Shown: positions 17,266 through 29,136, counted from the stretch's first letter. The stretch is DNA of 48,097 nucleotides from Prorocentrum cordatum (GCA_963575745.1 CAUYUJ010003545.1:30047-78143), one strand, 5' to 3'. Notes: generated from the sequence alone by a model not told the origin. Numbers and translations: made by a program.

Positions 17266-18738
17266 GTAGAATGACGGGTCCAATCTGCGTCCGCGTAGGA
17301 CGTCACTATGCTGGACCCCGCAGCAGGTTTCGAAAGTCGCGACAGTTTCGTGGGCCCCACAGCAGCCCTCGAAAGCGGCGACAGTTTCACAGATCGCAGC
17401 CCCCCAGGGATGGCGAGGTCTAATCTGAGTCCCCGTAGGACGTCACTCCGCTGGGCCCCCAAGCAGCCTTCGAAAGTGGCGACAGTTTGACAGATCGCAG
17501 CCCCCCAGGGATGGCGAGGTCTACTCTGTATCCCCGTAGGGCGTCACTCCGCTGGGCCCCCCACGCAGCCTTCGAAAGTGGCGACAGTTTCACAGATCGC
17601 AGACCCCCAGGGACGGCGAGGTTTAATCTGAATCCCCGTAGGGCGTCACTCCGCTGGGCCCCCCAGCAGCCCTCGAAAGTGGCGACAGTTTCACAGATCG
17701 CAGCCCCCCAGGGATGGCGAGGTCTAATCTGAGTCCCCGTAGGGCGTCACTCCGCTGGGCCCCCCAGCAGCCCTCGAAAGTGGCGACAGTTCCACAGATC
17801 GCAGCCCCCCAGGGATGGCGAGGTCTAATCTGAATCCCCGTAGGGCGTCACTCCGCTGGGCCCCCCAGCAGCCCTCGAAAGTGGCGACAGTTTCACAGAT
17901 CGCAGCCCCCCAGGGATGGCGAGGTCTAATCTGAATCCCCGTAGGGCGTCACTCCGCTGGGCCCCCCAGCAGCCCTCGAAAGTGGCGACAGTTTCACAGA
18001 TCGCAGCCCCCCAGGGATGGCGAGGTCTAATCTGAGTCCCCGTAGGCGTCACTCCGCTGGCCTCCCCCAGCAGGCCTCGAAAGTGGCGACAGTTTCACAG
18101 ATCGCAGCCCCCCAGAGACGGCGAGGTCTAATCTGAATCCCCGTAGGGCGTCACTCCGCTAGGCCCCCAGCAGCCCTCGAAAGTGGCGACAGTTTCACAG
18201 ATCGCAGCCCCCCAGGAATGGCGAGGTCTAATCTGAATCCCCGTAGGGCGTCACTCCGCTGGGCCCCCCAGCAGCCCTCGAAAGTGGCGACAGTTTCACA
18301 GATCGCAGCCCCCCAGGGATGGCGAGGTCTAATCTGAGTCCCCGTAGGGCGTCACTGCCGCTGGGCCCCCCAGTGGCCCCGAAAGTGGCGACAGTTTCGC
18401 AGATCGCAGCCCCCCAGGGATGGCGAGGTCTAATCTGAATTCCCTTAGGGCGTCACTCCGCTGGGCCCCCCAGCAGCCTCGAAAGTGGCGACAGTTTCAC
18501 AGATCGCAGCTCCCCAGGGATGGCGAGGTCAAATCTGCATCCCCGTAGGGCGTCACTCCGCTGGGCCCCCCAGCAGGCCTCGAAAGTGGCGACAGTTTCA
18601 CAGATCGCCGCCCCCCAGGGATGGCGAGGTCTAATATGAATCCCCGTAGGGCGTCACTCCGCTGGGCCCCCCAGCAGCCCTCGAAAGTGGCGACAGATTC
18701 ACAGATCGCAGCCCCACCAGAGATGGCGGGAGGAGGCG
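17266..18738. repeat. 101-bp satellite, variant SatA, block 1
   Basis: About 14 units. GGGATGGCGAGG anchors at 17711, 17812, 17913 and 18014 give an exact 101-bp period. Each unit has a shared core (AAGTGGCGACAGTTTCACAG, ATCGCAGCCCCCCAG) and a SatA-specific part (CTGAATCCCCGTAGGGCGTC, ACTCCGCTGGG). The first two or three units at the left edge are the most diverged, as usual for array ends. Confidence 0.92.
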
Positions 18739-18776
18739 GGAAGGAAGGAAGGAAGGAAGGAAGGAAGGAAGGAAGG
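18739..18776. repeat. (GGAA)n microsatellite 1
   Basis: Nine GGAA/GAAG repeats directly after a SatA unit ending ACCAGAGATGGCGGGAGGAG. Confidence 0.9.
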
Positions 18777-19064
18777 TGGAGACCGCAGTGCTCCATTCAA
18801 AACGAGTACCCAACGCAGGAGGGTTTGGAAAAATTACCCTGTGACGTACCCAACCGATTTGCATCATGGGAAACGAGGAGTTGACCGAAACTTGCATGGA
18901 CACTCGAATTGCAGGATCCGTTGTTTGATATGTAAGCTACTTGGGAAACGCGCCTATGGCATGATGCGCAGGAGAACCATACAAGAAAGAAGGGCAACAG
19001 CTACAGGCTCGAAGAGGGCATGGGGAGACGGGAGCGAAGAGCAGGAGAAAGACGTGCGGGAAGC
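18777..19064. repeat. Satellite spacer S1
   Basis: Non-satellite sequence starting TGGAGACCGCAGTGCTC. It contains AAATTACCCTGTGACGTACC, TTTGATATGTAAGCTACTTG and CATGATGCGCAGGAGAACC, and runs into the first SatB unit at GTGCGGGAAGCCCACTGTGC. It is repeated almost exactly at 21244-21532. Confidence 0.8.
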
Positions 19065-20268
19065 CCACTGTGCTGGGCCCCTCAGCAGCCCTCGAAAGTG
19101 GCGACAGTTTCACAGATCGCAGCCCCCCATGGATGGCGAGGTCCCATTTGAGTCTGCGGTGATTACCCACTGTGCTGGGCCCCTCAGCAGCTCTGGAAAG
19201 CGGCGACAGCTTCACAGATCGCAGCCCTCAGGGATGGCGAGGTTCCATTTGAGTCTGCGGTGAGTACCCACTGTGTTGGGCCCCTCAGCAGCCCTCGAAA
19301 GTGGCGACGGTTTCACAGATCGCAGCCCCCCAGGGATGGGGAGGTACCATTTGAATCTGCGGTGAGTACCCACTGTGCTGGGCCCCTCAGCAGCCCTCGA
19401 AAGTGGCGACAGTTTCACAGATCGCAGCCCCCAGCAGCCTTTGAATCCGCCGTGAGTACCCACTGTGCTGGCCCCCCCAGCAAGCCTCGAAAGTGGCTGC
19501 AGTTTCACAGATCGCAGCCCCCCAGGGATGGTGAGGTCTAATTTGAATCAACCGTGAGTCTAGCCCTGAGTGCTGGCCTCCCCAGCGCCCTCGAAGTGGC
19601 GACAGTTTTCCAGATCTCAGCTCCCCCAGGGCTGGCGAGGTCCCATTTGACAATCCGGCCATGGGTACTCCATGTGGCTGGGCCCCCCAGCAGCCCTCGA
19701 AAGTGGCGACAGTTTCCACAGTATCGGCAGCGCAGCCCCCAGGAATGGCGAGGTCCCAAAATTTGAATCCGCCATGGTTACCCACTTGTGCTGGGCCCCC
19801 CAGAAGCCCTCGACGTGGCGCAGCTTCACAGATCGCAGCCGTACAGTCAGGGATGGCGAGGCCCATTTAATTTGAATCCGCGTGAGTACCCACTGTGCTG
19901 TGCCCCTCAGCAGCCCTCGAAAGTGGCGGCAGTTTCACAGATCGCAGCCCCCCAGGGATGGCGAGGTCCCATGTGGATCCGCCGTGGGTACCCACTGTGC
20001 TGGGCGCCCCAGCAGGCCTCGAACATTGCGACAGTTTCACAGATCGCCCCCCCCCCCCAGGGATGGCGAGGTCACATTTGAATCCGCCGCGGGTGCACAC
20101 TTGTGCTGGGCCCCCCAGCAGCCCTCGAAAGTGGCGACAGTTTCGCAGATCGCAGACCCCCAGCGATGGCGAGGTACCCTTTGAATCCGCCGTGGGTACA
20201 CACTGTGCTGTGCCCCCCAGCAGCCCTCGAAGGTGGCGACAGTTTCACAGATCGCAGCCTAGCCACCC
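19065..20268. repeat. 101-bp satellite, variant SatB, block 1
   Basis: Same core as SatA, with the variable part CCATTTGAATCCGCCGTGAG, TACCCACTGTGCTGGG. Units to about 19559 are clean and match 21533-22026. From 19560 onward there are many single-base gains and losses. One unit near 19430 is shortened to CAGCCCCCAGCAGCC. Confidence 0.88.
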
Positions 20269-21213
20269 CATCGCCTGCGAGCCCTCTAATCTGAATCCCC
20301 GTAGGCGTCACTCCGCTGGGCCCCCAGCAAGCCCTCGAAAGTGGCGACAGTTTCACAGATACGCAGCCCCCAAGGATTGGCGAGGTCTAATATGTTGAAT
20401 CCCTAAGGCGTCACTCCCGCTTGGGCCACCCAGCATCCCTCGAAAGTGGCGACAGCTTCACAGATCGCAAACCACCCCCCAAGGATGGCGAGGTCTAAAT
20501 CTGAGTCCGCGTATGGTGCGTCACTCAACTCCGTGCTGCCCCCCCCCACATCAGCCCTCGAAAGTGGCGACAGTTTCATCAGATCGCAGCCCCCCAGGAA
20601 ATGGCGAGGTCTAATCTGAATCCCGTAGGGCGTCACTCCGCTGGGCCCCCCCAGCAGCCCTCGAAAGTGGCGACAGTTTCACAGATCGCAGCCCCCCAGG
20701 GATGGCGAGGTCTAATCTGACTCCCCGTAAGGCGTCACTCCGCTGGGCCCCCCAGCAGCCCTCGAAAGTGGCGACAGTTTCACAGATCGCAGCCCCCCAG
20801 GTCTAATCTGAATCCCCGTAGGACGTCACTCCGTTGGGCCCCCCAGCAGCCTCAAAAGTGGCGACAATTTTTACAAATCGCAGCCCCCCAGGGATGGCGA
20901 GGTCTAATCTGAATCCCCGTAGGGCGTCACTCCGCTGGGCCCCCCAGCAGGCCTCGAAAGTGGCGACAGTTTCAAAGATCGCAGCTCCCCAGGGATGGCG
21001 AGGTCTAATCTGAATCCCCGTAGGGCGTCACTCCGCTGGGCCCCCCAGCAGCCCTCGAAAGTGGCGACAGTTTCACAGATCGCCGCCCCCCAGGGATGGC
21101 GAGGTCTAATCTGAATCCCCGTAGGGCGTCACTCCGCTGGGCCCCCCAGCAGCCCTCGAAAGTGGTGACAGTTTCACAGATCGCAGCCCCACCAGAGATG
21201 GCGGGAGGAGGCG
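20269..21213. repeat. 101-bp satellite, variant SatA, block 2
   Basis: Nine SatA units. The first three (to about 20630) carry frequent indels, such as ACAGATACGCAGCC and TGTTGAATCCCTAAGGCG. The later units are clean. Confidence 0.88.
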
Positions 21214-21243
21214 GGAAGGAAGGAAGGAAGGGAGGAAGGAAGG
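21214..21243. repeat. (GGAA)n microsatellite 2
   Basis: Same place in the higher-order unit as microsatellite 1, about two repeats shorter and with one GGGAGG interruption. Confidence 0.88.
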
Positions 21244-21532
21244 TGGAGACCGCAGTGCTCTATTCAAAACGAGTACCCAACGCAGGAGGGTTGGGAAAAA
21301 TTACCCTGTGACGTACCCAACCGATTTGTATCATGGGAAACGAGGAGTTGACCGAAACTTGCATGGACACTCGAATTGCAGGATCCGTTGTTTGATATGT
21401 AAGCTACTTGGGACACGCGCCTATGGCATGATGCGCAGGAGAACCATACAAGAAAGAAGGGCAACAGCTACAGGCTCGAAGAGGACATGGGGAGACGGGA
21501 GCGAAGAGCAGGAGAAAGACGTGCGGGAAGCC
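21244..21532. repeat. Satellite spacer S2
   Basis: Near-identical copy of S1, offset 2,467 bp. Differences include TTGTATCATGGG for TTGCATCATGGG and GGACACGCGCC for GGAAACGCGCC. Confidence 0.85.
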
Positions 21533-22698
21533 CACTGTGCTGGGCCCCTCAGCAGCCCTCGAAAGTGGCGACAGTTTCACAGATCGCAGCCCCCCAGGGA
21601 TGGCGAGGTCCCATTTGAGTCTGCGGTGAGTACCCACTGTGCTGGGCCCCTCAGCAGCTCTCGAAAGCGGCGACAGCTTCACAGATCGCAGCCCCCAGGG
21701 ATGGCGAGGTCCCATTTGAGTCTGCGGTGAGTACCCACTGTGTTGGGCCCCTCAGCAGCCCTCGAAGTGGCGACAGTTTCACAGATCGCAGCCCCCCAGG
21801 GATGGGCGAGGTACCATTTGAATCTGCGGTGAGTACCCACTGTGCTGGGCCCCTCAGCAGCCCTCGAAAGTGGCGACAGTTTCACAGATCGCAGCCCCCA
21901 GCAGCCTTTGAATCCGCCGTGAGTACCCACTGTGCTGGCCCCCCCAGCAAGCCTCGAAAGTGGCTGCAGTTTCACAGATCGCAGCCCCCCAGGGATGGTG
22001 AGGTCTAATTTGAATCAACCGTGAGTACCCACTGTGCTGGGCCCCCCAGCAGCCCTCGAAAGTGGCGACAGTTTCACAGATCGCAGCCCCCCAGGGATGG
22101 CGAGGTCCCATTTGAATCCGCCGTGGTACCCACTGTGCTGGGCCCCCCAGCAGCCCTCGAAAGTGGCGACAGTTTCACAGATCGCAGCCCCCCAGGGATG
22201 GCGAGGTCCTATTTGAATCCGCCGTGAGTACCCACTGTGCTGGGCCCCCCAGCAGCCCTCGAAAGTGGCGACAGTTTCACAGATCGCAGCCCCCCAGGGA
22301 TGGCGAGGTCACATTTGAATCCGCCGTGGGTGCCCACTGTGCTGGGCCCCCCAGCAAGCCCTCGAAAGTGGCGACAGTTTCACAGATCGCAGCCCCCCAG
22401 GGATGGCGAGGTCTATTTGAATCCGCCGTGAGTACCCACTGTGCTGGGCCCCCCAGCAGGCCTCGAAAGTGCGACAGTTTCACAGATCGCAGCCCCCCAG
22501 GGATGGCGAGGTCCCATTTGAATCCGCCGTGGGTGCCCACTGTGCTGGGCCCCCCAGCAGCCCTCGAAAGTGGCGACAGTTTCACAGATCGCAGCCCCCA
22601 GGGATGGCGAGGTCCCATTTGAATCCGCCGTGGGTGCCCACTGTGCTGGGCCCCCCAGAAGCCCTCGAAAGTGGCGACAGTTTCACAGATCGTAGCCC
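21533..22698. repeat. 101-bp satellite, variant SatB, block 2
   Basis: About eleven SatB units, GGGATGG anchors at 22094, 22195 and 22297. The first five units copy 19065-19559, including the same shortened CAGCCCCCAGCAGCC unit and the GGTGAGGTCTAATTTG hybrid unit. The rest are clean. Confidence 0.9.
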
Positions 22699-23758
22699 CC
22701 CAGCGCCTGCGAGGTCTAATCTGAATCCCCGTAAGGCGTCACTCCGCTGGGCCCCCCAGCAGCCCTCGAAAGTGGCGACAGTTTCACAGATCGCAGCCCC
22801 CCAGGGATGGCGAGGTCTAATCTGAATCCCCGTAGAGCGTCACTCCGCTGGGGCACCCAGCAGCCCTCGAAAGTGGCGACAGCTTCACAGATCGCAGCCC
22901 CCCAAGGATGGCGAGGTCTAATCTGAATCCCCGTAGGGCGTCACTCTGCTGGCCCCCCAGCAGCCCTCGAAAGTGGCGACAGTTTCACAGATCGCAGCCC
23001 CCCAGGGATGGCGAGGTCTAATCTGAATCCCCGTAGGGCGTTACTCCGCTGGGCCCCCCAGCAGCCCTCGAAAGTGGCGACAGTTTCACAGATCGCAGCC
23101 CCCCAGGGCTGGCGAGGTCTAATCTGACTCCTCGTAAGGCGTCACTCCGCTGGGCCCCCCAGCAGCCCTCGAAAGTGGCGACAGTTTCACAGATCGCAGC
23201 CCCCCAGGGATGGCGAGGTCTAATCTGAATCCCCGTAGGACGTCACTCCACTGGGCCCCCCAGCAGCCTCGAAAGTGGCGACAGTTTCACAGATCGCAGC
23301 CCCCCAGGGATGGCGAGGTCTAATCTGAATCCCCGTAGGGCGTCACTCCGCTGGGCCCCCCAGCAGGCCTCGAAAGTGGCGACAGTTTCACAGATCGCAG
23401 CCCCCCAGGGATGGCGAGGTCTAATCTGGATCCCCGTAGGGCGTCACTCCGCTGGGCCCCCCAGCGGCCTCGAAAGTGGCGACAGTTTCACAGATCGCAG
23501 CCCCCCAGGGATGGCGAGGTCTAATCTGAATCCCCGTAGGACGTCACTCCGCGGGGCCCCCCAGCAGGCCTCGAAAGTGGCGACAGTTTCACAGATCGCA
23601 GCCCCCCAGGGATGGCGAGGTCTAATCTGAATCCCCGTAGGACGTCACTCCGCTGGGCCCCCGAGCGGCCTCGAAAGTGGCGACAGTTTCACAGATCGCA
23701 GCCCCCAGCTTCACAGATCGCAGCCTCCCAGGGATGGCGACCGCAGGCGGGAGGAGGC
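22699..23758. repeat. 101-bp satellite, variant SatA, block 3
   Basis: Ten to eleven SatA units entered through a SatB/SatA hybrid (CAGCGCCTGCGAGGTCTAAT). The last unit has a short internal duplication of CAGCTTCACAGATCGCAGCC. Confidence 0.9.
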
Positions 23759-23797
23759 GGGAAGGAAGAAAGGAAGGAAGGAAGGAAGGAAGGAAGG
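23759..23797. repeat. (GGAA)n microsatellite 3
   Basis: Third copy in the same context; the preceding GATGGCGACCGCAGGCGGGA differs from the other two. Confidence 0.88.
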
Positions 23798-23881
23798 TGG
23801 AGACCGCAGTGCTCTATTCAAAACGAGTACCCAACGCAGGAGGGTTGGGAAAAAAATTCCCGCCCGCACCGGATGAGCCAA
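23798..23881. other. Truncated satellite spacer S3 joined to an A/B tail
   Basis: TGGAGACCGCAGTGCTC to GGAGGGTTGGGAAAAAA matches the first 50-60 bp of S1/S2. The text then switches to CCGGATGAGCCAA, which is the A/B block left of the CTAGCTCC site. The satellite island therefore ends inside an A/B element. Confidence 0.6.
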
Positions 23882-24979
23882 CTGGGCGCCGGCGGTAAAC
23901 CGTCAACCTTTGTTACCGCTGGGGGACTCGTAGAGCTTCCTGACAAAATATAATGTGGAAAAAAAATCCGGAAAATTTCAGCCCAAGCCAGACCTCTCAA
24001 GATCACTCTGGCAAAAAACGAACAGTTTGGAACCCAGCTAGTGTCAAACCGAGTTCAGACCTCTGAATGCGACAGGCGGACGCGTCTGATGTCTGTGAAT
24101 CGACTCCTGTGATTACCAGCCCTGCAGCCCCTCTACAGCCCGAGTTAAGCACAGAAACCGATAGCAGCTCTCAGGATGACTTGAATAATACAATAGTTTC
24201 GCGGAGCTAGTTCGAGCAGCAGACCGAGTTCCGAGCTCTCGGTTCGACAGACGGACGCGCCTGATGTCTCCAAATCGATTTCTGTGACCAGCAGCACTGT
24301 AGCCCTCCCCCAGCACGAGTTAAGTGCAGAAAACCGAGAGCACTTCTCAAGATGACTCGAACAATACGAATAGTTTCGCGGACCTAGCTCGGGCAGCAGG
24401 CCGAGTTCAGAGCTCACGATTAAACAGACGAACGCGCCTGATGATTCCCAATCGATTTCTCTGACTATGAGCTGTAACTGCCGTGCAGCTTGAGTTAAGT
24501 ACAGAAAACCGAGAGCGTCTGCTACGATGACTCGAATAATACCAATATGTTTGCGGACCTAGCTCGGCTAGCAGACCGAGTTCAGACCTCTGGATTCAAC
24601 AGGCGAACGCGCCCAATCATTCTTAATAGATTAGCTGTGCTTACCAGCTCTGTAGCTGTTCTGAAGCTCGAGATATCTTGAGAAGACCGACAGCGCGTGT
24701 CAAGATGACTCGAAACGGCCGATCCCGCCGGAGTGCTTTTTGGCAGTAAAAGGTACCCGATCGAGCTGAGATCAAGATGGCGAGCGGGAATAAGATCGAA
24801 TATCACGGGAAAAAATATTAGAGCTGAAACGAATCGTTGAATTTCGAAAGCGAAATTTTCAACCGACCAAAAGTCACCAAAAGGTATGTCGAGATTTTTC
24901 TTGCCAACTAGCTCTCCAGCGCCCCGGAATTACCCTTAAGCTTCCAGCAATAACTTGCTAAGGGAAGCTCTACGAGTTA
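23882..24979 (+). mobile_element. Family C element C7, complete
   Basis: Both ends present, with right end TTACCCTTAAGCTTCC...GGAAGCTCTACGAGTTA. Flanks GAGCCAA and CTAGCTCCGCC rejoin to the A/B sequence. The first unit is shortened (AGCCAGACCTCTCAAGATC). Confidence 0.8.
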
Positions 24980-25101
24980 CTAGCTCCGCCCCGCGCCGGA
25001 ATTCCTCGAGCTCATTGGTGGCGAAAAGCTCTTCGAGGTACTAGTTCCACCCTGCGCCCGAATTCCTCTTAGCTCATCTTGCCGAAAAGCTCTAAGAGGT
25101 A
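24980..25101 (+). mobile_element. Two stacked A/B right ends
   Basis: CTAGCTCCGCC to CTCTTCGAGGTA (25040), then CTAGTTCCACC to CTCTAAGAGGTA (25101). The first is the tail of the element entered by C7. The second is the tail of an element that the first had entered. Confidence 0.65.
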
Positions 25102-26268
25102 CTGGGCGCCGGCGGTAAACCGTCAACCTTTCTTACCGCCGGGGGACTCGTAGAGCTTCCTGACAATATCTAATGTTTTCAGACCTCTCGGATGCAACAG
25201 CCGAACGCCCCCGATGCTTCTGGATTGTCTTCTGTACGAGCTCTCTAGCTCTCCTACAGCCCGAGTTACGTGCGTAAATTGACAACACCTCTCAAGATGA
25301 CTCGAACAATACGAAGAGTTTGGCAAACATAACTCGAGTATCAGACCGAGGTCAGACCTCTGCATGCGACAGGCGGACAAGTCTGATGTCTCTGAATCGA
25401 TTCCTGTGATTAACAGCCCTGCAGCCCCCCCTACAGCCTCAGTTAAGTGCAGAAAACCGACAGCACCTCTCAGGATGACTCGAACAATACGAATAGTTTT
25501 ACGGACCTAGTTCGGGCAGCAGACAGAGTTCGGAGCTCTGGATTCGAAAGGCGGACGCGCCTGATGTCTCCGGATCGATTCCAGTGTCTACCAGCCATGC
25601 AGCCCCCCTACAGTCGGAGTTAAGTGCAGAGAACCGACAGCATCTCTCAAGATCACTCTAACAGTACGAATAGTTTCGCGATTCTAGATCGGGCAGCAGA
25701 CCGAGTTCAGAGCTCTGGATTCAACAGACAACGGCCACTGAATCAGATCCTGTACGTATGAGCTCTTTAGCTGTCCTGTAGCTCGAGTTAAGTACAGAAA
25801 ACCAAGAGCGTCTGTCAAGATGACTCGAATAATACGAATAGGTTTGCGCACCTAGTTCGGCTAGCAGACCGAGTTCAGACTTCTGGGTTCAACAGGCGAA
25901 CGCGCCTGATCATTCTGAGTGGATTAGCTGTGCTTACCAGCTCTGTAGCTGTCCTGAAGCTCGAGTTATCTTGAGAAAACTGTCATCGTGTGTCAAGATG
26001 ACTCGAAATGGCCGATCCCGCCGGAGCGCTTTTTGGCAGTAAAAGGTACCCGATCGAGCTGAGATCAAGATGGCGAGCGGGAATAAGATCGAATATCACG
26101 GGAAAAAAAATTAGAGCTCTAACGAATTGTTGAATTTCGAGAACAAAATTTCCAACCGACCAAAAGTCAGCAAAAGGTCCGTCGAGATTTTTCTTGCCAA
26201 CTAGCTCTCCAGCGCCCCGGAATTACTCTTAAGCTTCCAGCAACAACTTGCTAAGGGAAGCCGAGTTA
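25102..26268 (+). mobile_element. Family C element C8, complete
   Basis: Directly follows a GAGGTA end. It has hairpin, units, core (GATCAAGATGGCGAGCGGG) and right end TTACTCTTAAGCTTCC...GGAAGCCGAGTTA, where TCTA of the usual GCTCTACGAG is deleted. Confidence 0.78.
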
Positions 26269-27322
26269 CTGGACGCCGGCGGTAAACCCTCAACCTTGGT
26301 TACCGCCGGGGGACTCGTAGAGCTTCCTAACAGTATATAATGTGGGACAAAATTCCAGAGAACGACTAGTTTTTCAGCCCAAGCGATTTTAGACCTCTCA
26401 AGATGACTCTAAAAAACGAACAGTTTGGCAACCCAGCTCGAGTATCAAACCGAGTTCAGACCTCTGAATGCCAGGCGGACGCGTCTGCGAATCGACTCCT
26501 GTGATTACCAGCCCTGCGGCCCCCCTACAGCCCGAGTTAATTTCAGAAAACCGACAGCAGCTCTCAGGATAATAGAATAGTTTCGCGGACCTGGTTCGAG
26601 CAGCAGACCGAGTTCTGAGTTTTGGGTTCGACAGACGGACGCGCCTGATGTCTCCAAATCGATTTATGTGACCAGCAGCACTGTAGCCCTCCCCCAGCAC
26701 GAGTTAAGTGCAGAAAACCGAGAGCACTTCTCAAGATGACTCGAACAATACGAATAGTTTCGCGAACCTAGCTCGGGCAGCAGACCGAGTTCAGAGCTCT
26801 CCATTGAACAGACGAACGCGCCTAATGATTCCCAATCGATTTCTGTGACTATGAGCTCTGTAACTGCCCTACAGCTCGAGTTAAGTACAGAAAACCGAGA
26901 GCGTCTATAATACCAATATGTTTGCGGACCTAGCTTGGCTAGCAGACTGAGTTCAGACCTCTGGATTCAACAGGCGAACGCGCCTAATCATTCTGAATCG
27001 ATAAGCTGTGCTTACCAGCTCTGTAGCCGTCCTGAAGCTCGAGTTATCTTGAGAAAACCCAGAGCGCCTATCAAGATGACTTCAAACGGCCGATCCCGCC
27101 GGAGTGCTTTTTGGCAGTAAAAGGTACCCGATCGAGCTGAGATCAAGATGGCGAGCGGGCATAAGATCGAATATCACGGGAAAAAATATTAGAGCTCTAA
27201 CGAATTGTTGAATTTCGAAAACAAAATTTTCAACCGACCAAGTCAGCAAAAGGTCCGTCGAGATTTTTCCTGCCAACTAGCTCTCCAGCGCCCCGGAATT
27301 ACTCTTAAGCTTCCAGCAATAA
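26269..27322 (+). mobile_element. Family C element C9, cut in its terminal loop by A8
   Basis: Starts CTGGACGCCGGCGG with a mutated first arm flank. Full units and core follow. It ends in the loop of the right-end hairpin at CAGCAATAA, where A8 is inserted. Confidence 0.75.
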
Positions 27323-27685
27323 CTTGGCGCCGGCGGTGAACCGTCAACCTGGTCACCGCCGGAAACCTCGTAGAGCTCCTTCCACTGGTAAGAGTGCTGA
27401 GAATCGACAGAGAATCAAAAAATATAGATTTTCCGAAAATCCTTATTCTCGATTTTTTCGATGTTCATATTCGCTCAGTTCCCGGAAGTGAACTCATGCA
27501 AAAATGCATCGGCAGCGCTGAGCTGCTGTCAGAGAGGAGTTTATCTGCCAATGCGACGCGCAAAAATCTGATTTCTTGAAATAAATGGTCGAATATCTTT
27601 CAAATTCTTGCAAAACCGCCAAAAGTCACCAATTTGTCCTTTCTGGCCGAGCGGTCCAACTAGCTCCACCCCGCGCCAGAACCTG
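27323..27685 (+). mobile_element. Family A element A8, right end replaced by D7
   Basis: Begins CTTGGCGCCGGCGG (one extra T). It is the A subtype with GAAGTGAACTCATGCAAAAA. It reaches CTAGCTCCACCCCGCGCCAG and then switches to family D. Confidence 0.65.
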
Positions 27686-27970
27686 TTGTCGTCCAAAACC
27701 CGGATAGCCAAGCGCGAGACACGCGCGCAGAGCGTCTCGTCGCGCAAGCGCACCCCTGACGTTGCGCGTGTCCTGCGCTCGTCTCAAACGGTTCGTGTCA
27801 GGTTGCTTCAAGCACGCTTCACAGGTGCGTGCTGGCGCTGGAGAGCTTGCCGGGCGCGCCCCAGAAAAGCTGTAAACGTGCGTGGTGGCGCTGGAAAGCT
27901 TGCCTGGCGCGCCCCTGCAGGGCCGCGAACGATGCTTCCACGCGTGCCTCGCGCGTGAGAGCTCGTTCTA
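27686..27970 (+). mobile_element. Diverged family D element D7
   Basis: Starts near GTCGTCCAAAACCCGGATAG and keeps CTGGCGCTGGAGAGCTTGCC and CTTCCACGCGTGCC. The palindrome is reduced to GCCTCGCGCGTGAG, and two similar segments (27830-27865 and 27883-27920) suggest an internal duplication. Confidence 0.45.
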
Positions 27971-29012
27971 CTGGGCGCCGGCGGTAAACCGTCAACCTTG
28001 GTTACCGCCGGGAGACTCGTAGAGCTTCCTAGCTCGACTTAAGTTGAGAAAAGCGACAGCACCTACCAACATTCCGACTCATAGTGAATATTGTTTTACC
28101 TCTGAATGCGACAGGCGAACGCGTCTGATTTCTGCGAATCGACTTCTGTCATTACCAGCCCTGCAGCCCCCCTACAGCCCGAGTTAAATGCAGAAAACCG
28201 ACAGCACCTCTCAGGATGACTCGAACAATACAGTAGTTTCACAGACCTAATTCAGGCAGCAGACCCAGTTCCGAGCTTCGGATTCGACAGGCAAGCGCGT
28301 CTGATGTCTTCAAATCGATTCCTGTGACCACCAGCACTGTAGCCCCCAGCACGAGTTGGGTCAAGAAAACCGAGAGCACTTCTCGAGATGACTCGACCAA
28401 TACGAATAGTTTCGCAATTCTAGATCGGGCAGCAGACCGAGTTTAGAGCTCGAGATTCGACAGACAAACGCAACTGATGATTCTGAATCGGTTTCTGTAA
28501 CTATCAGCTCTGTAGCTATCGTACAGCTCGAGTTCAGTACAGAAACCGAGAGTTCCTGTCAAAATGACTCCAATAATACTATAGGTTTCTGGACTTAGTT
28601 CGGCTAACAAACCGAGTTCAGACCTCTAGATTGAACATGCGAACGCGCCTAATCATTCTACATCGATTAGCTGTGCTTACCAGCTCTGTAGCTGTCCTAA
28701 AGCTCGAGTTATATTCAGAAAACCGTCAGCGCGTATCAAGATGACTCAAAACGGCCGATCCCGCCACAGTGCTTTTCGATAGTAATATTCACCCGATCGA
28801 GGTGAGATCAAGATGGCGAGCGGGAATAAGATCGAATATCACGGGAAAAAATACTAGAGCTCAAACGAATTGTTGAATTTCGAGAACAAAATTTTCAACC
28901 GACCAAAAGTCACCAAAAGTTCCGTCGAGATTTTTCGAGCCAACTAGCTCTCCAGCGCGCCGGAATTACTCTTAAGCTTCCAGCATCTAGCTTAGAGAAG
29001 CTCTACGAGTCA
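27971..29012 (+). mobile_element. Family C element C10, internally shortened
   Basis: Both ends present (right end GAAGCTCTACGAGTCA). After CTCGTAGAGCTTCC it lacks the first unit and passes through a variant block, AGCTCGACTTAAGTTGAGAA, shared with C14, C17/C18 and C23. It therefore founds a subfamily. Confidence 0.75.
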
Positions 29013-29136
29013 CGGGAGCGTATTCGAACGGACGCTCCGGGACACGCTGGAGAACCCGAGAGGTCACGGAAGGGCACGTGGAGCGGTGGGCGGAAGGATG
29101 CGGCGGCGTACGCGCACCGGCCGGCTTCTTCTTTAA
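29013..29136 (+). mobile_element. Diverged family D fragment D8
   Basis: CGGGAGCGTATTCGAACGGA, GGACACGCTGG, GTGGAGCGGTGGGCGG and CGCACCGGCCGGCTTCTT keep the order of the right half of D. The terminus is lost. Confidence 0.4.

Noticed and set aside
17266-23758. Long open frames on both strands of the satellite (60-167 codons)
   Set aside because: They follow from a 101-bp GC-rich repeat with few stops. The translations repeat the same peptide in rotating frames and have no domain features.
17266-23758. CRISPR array
   Set aside because: The repeats are about 101 bp, directly adjacent and without variable spacers, and the setting is eukaryotic.
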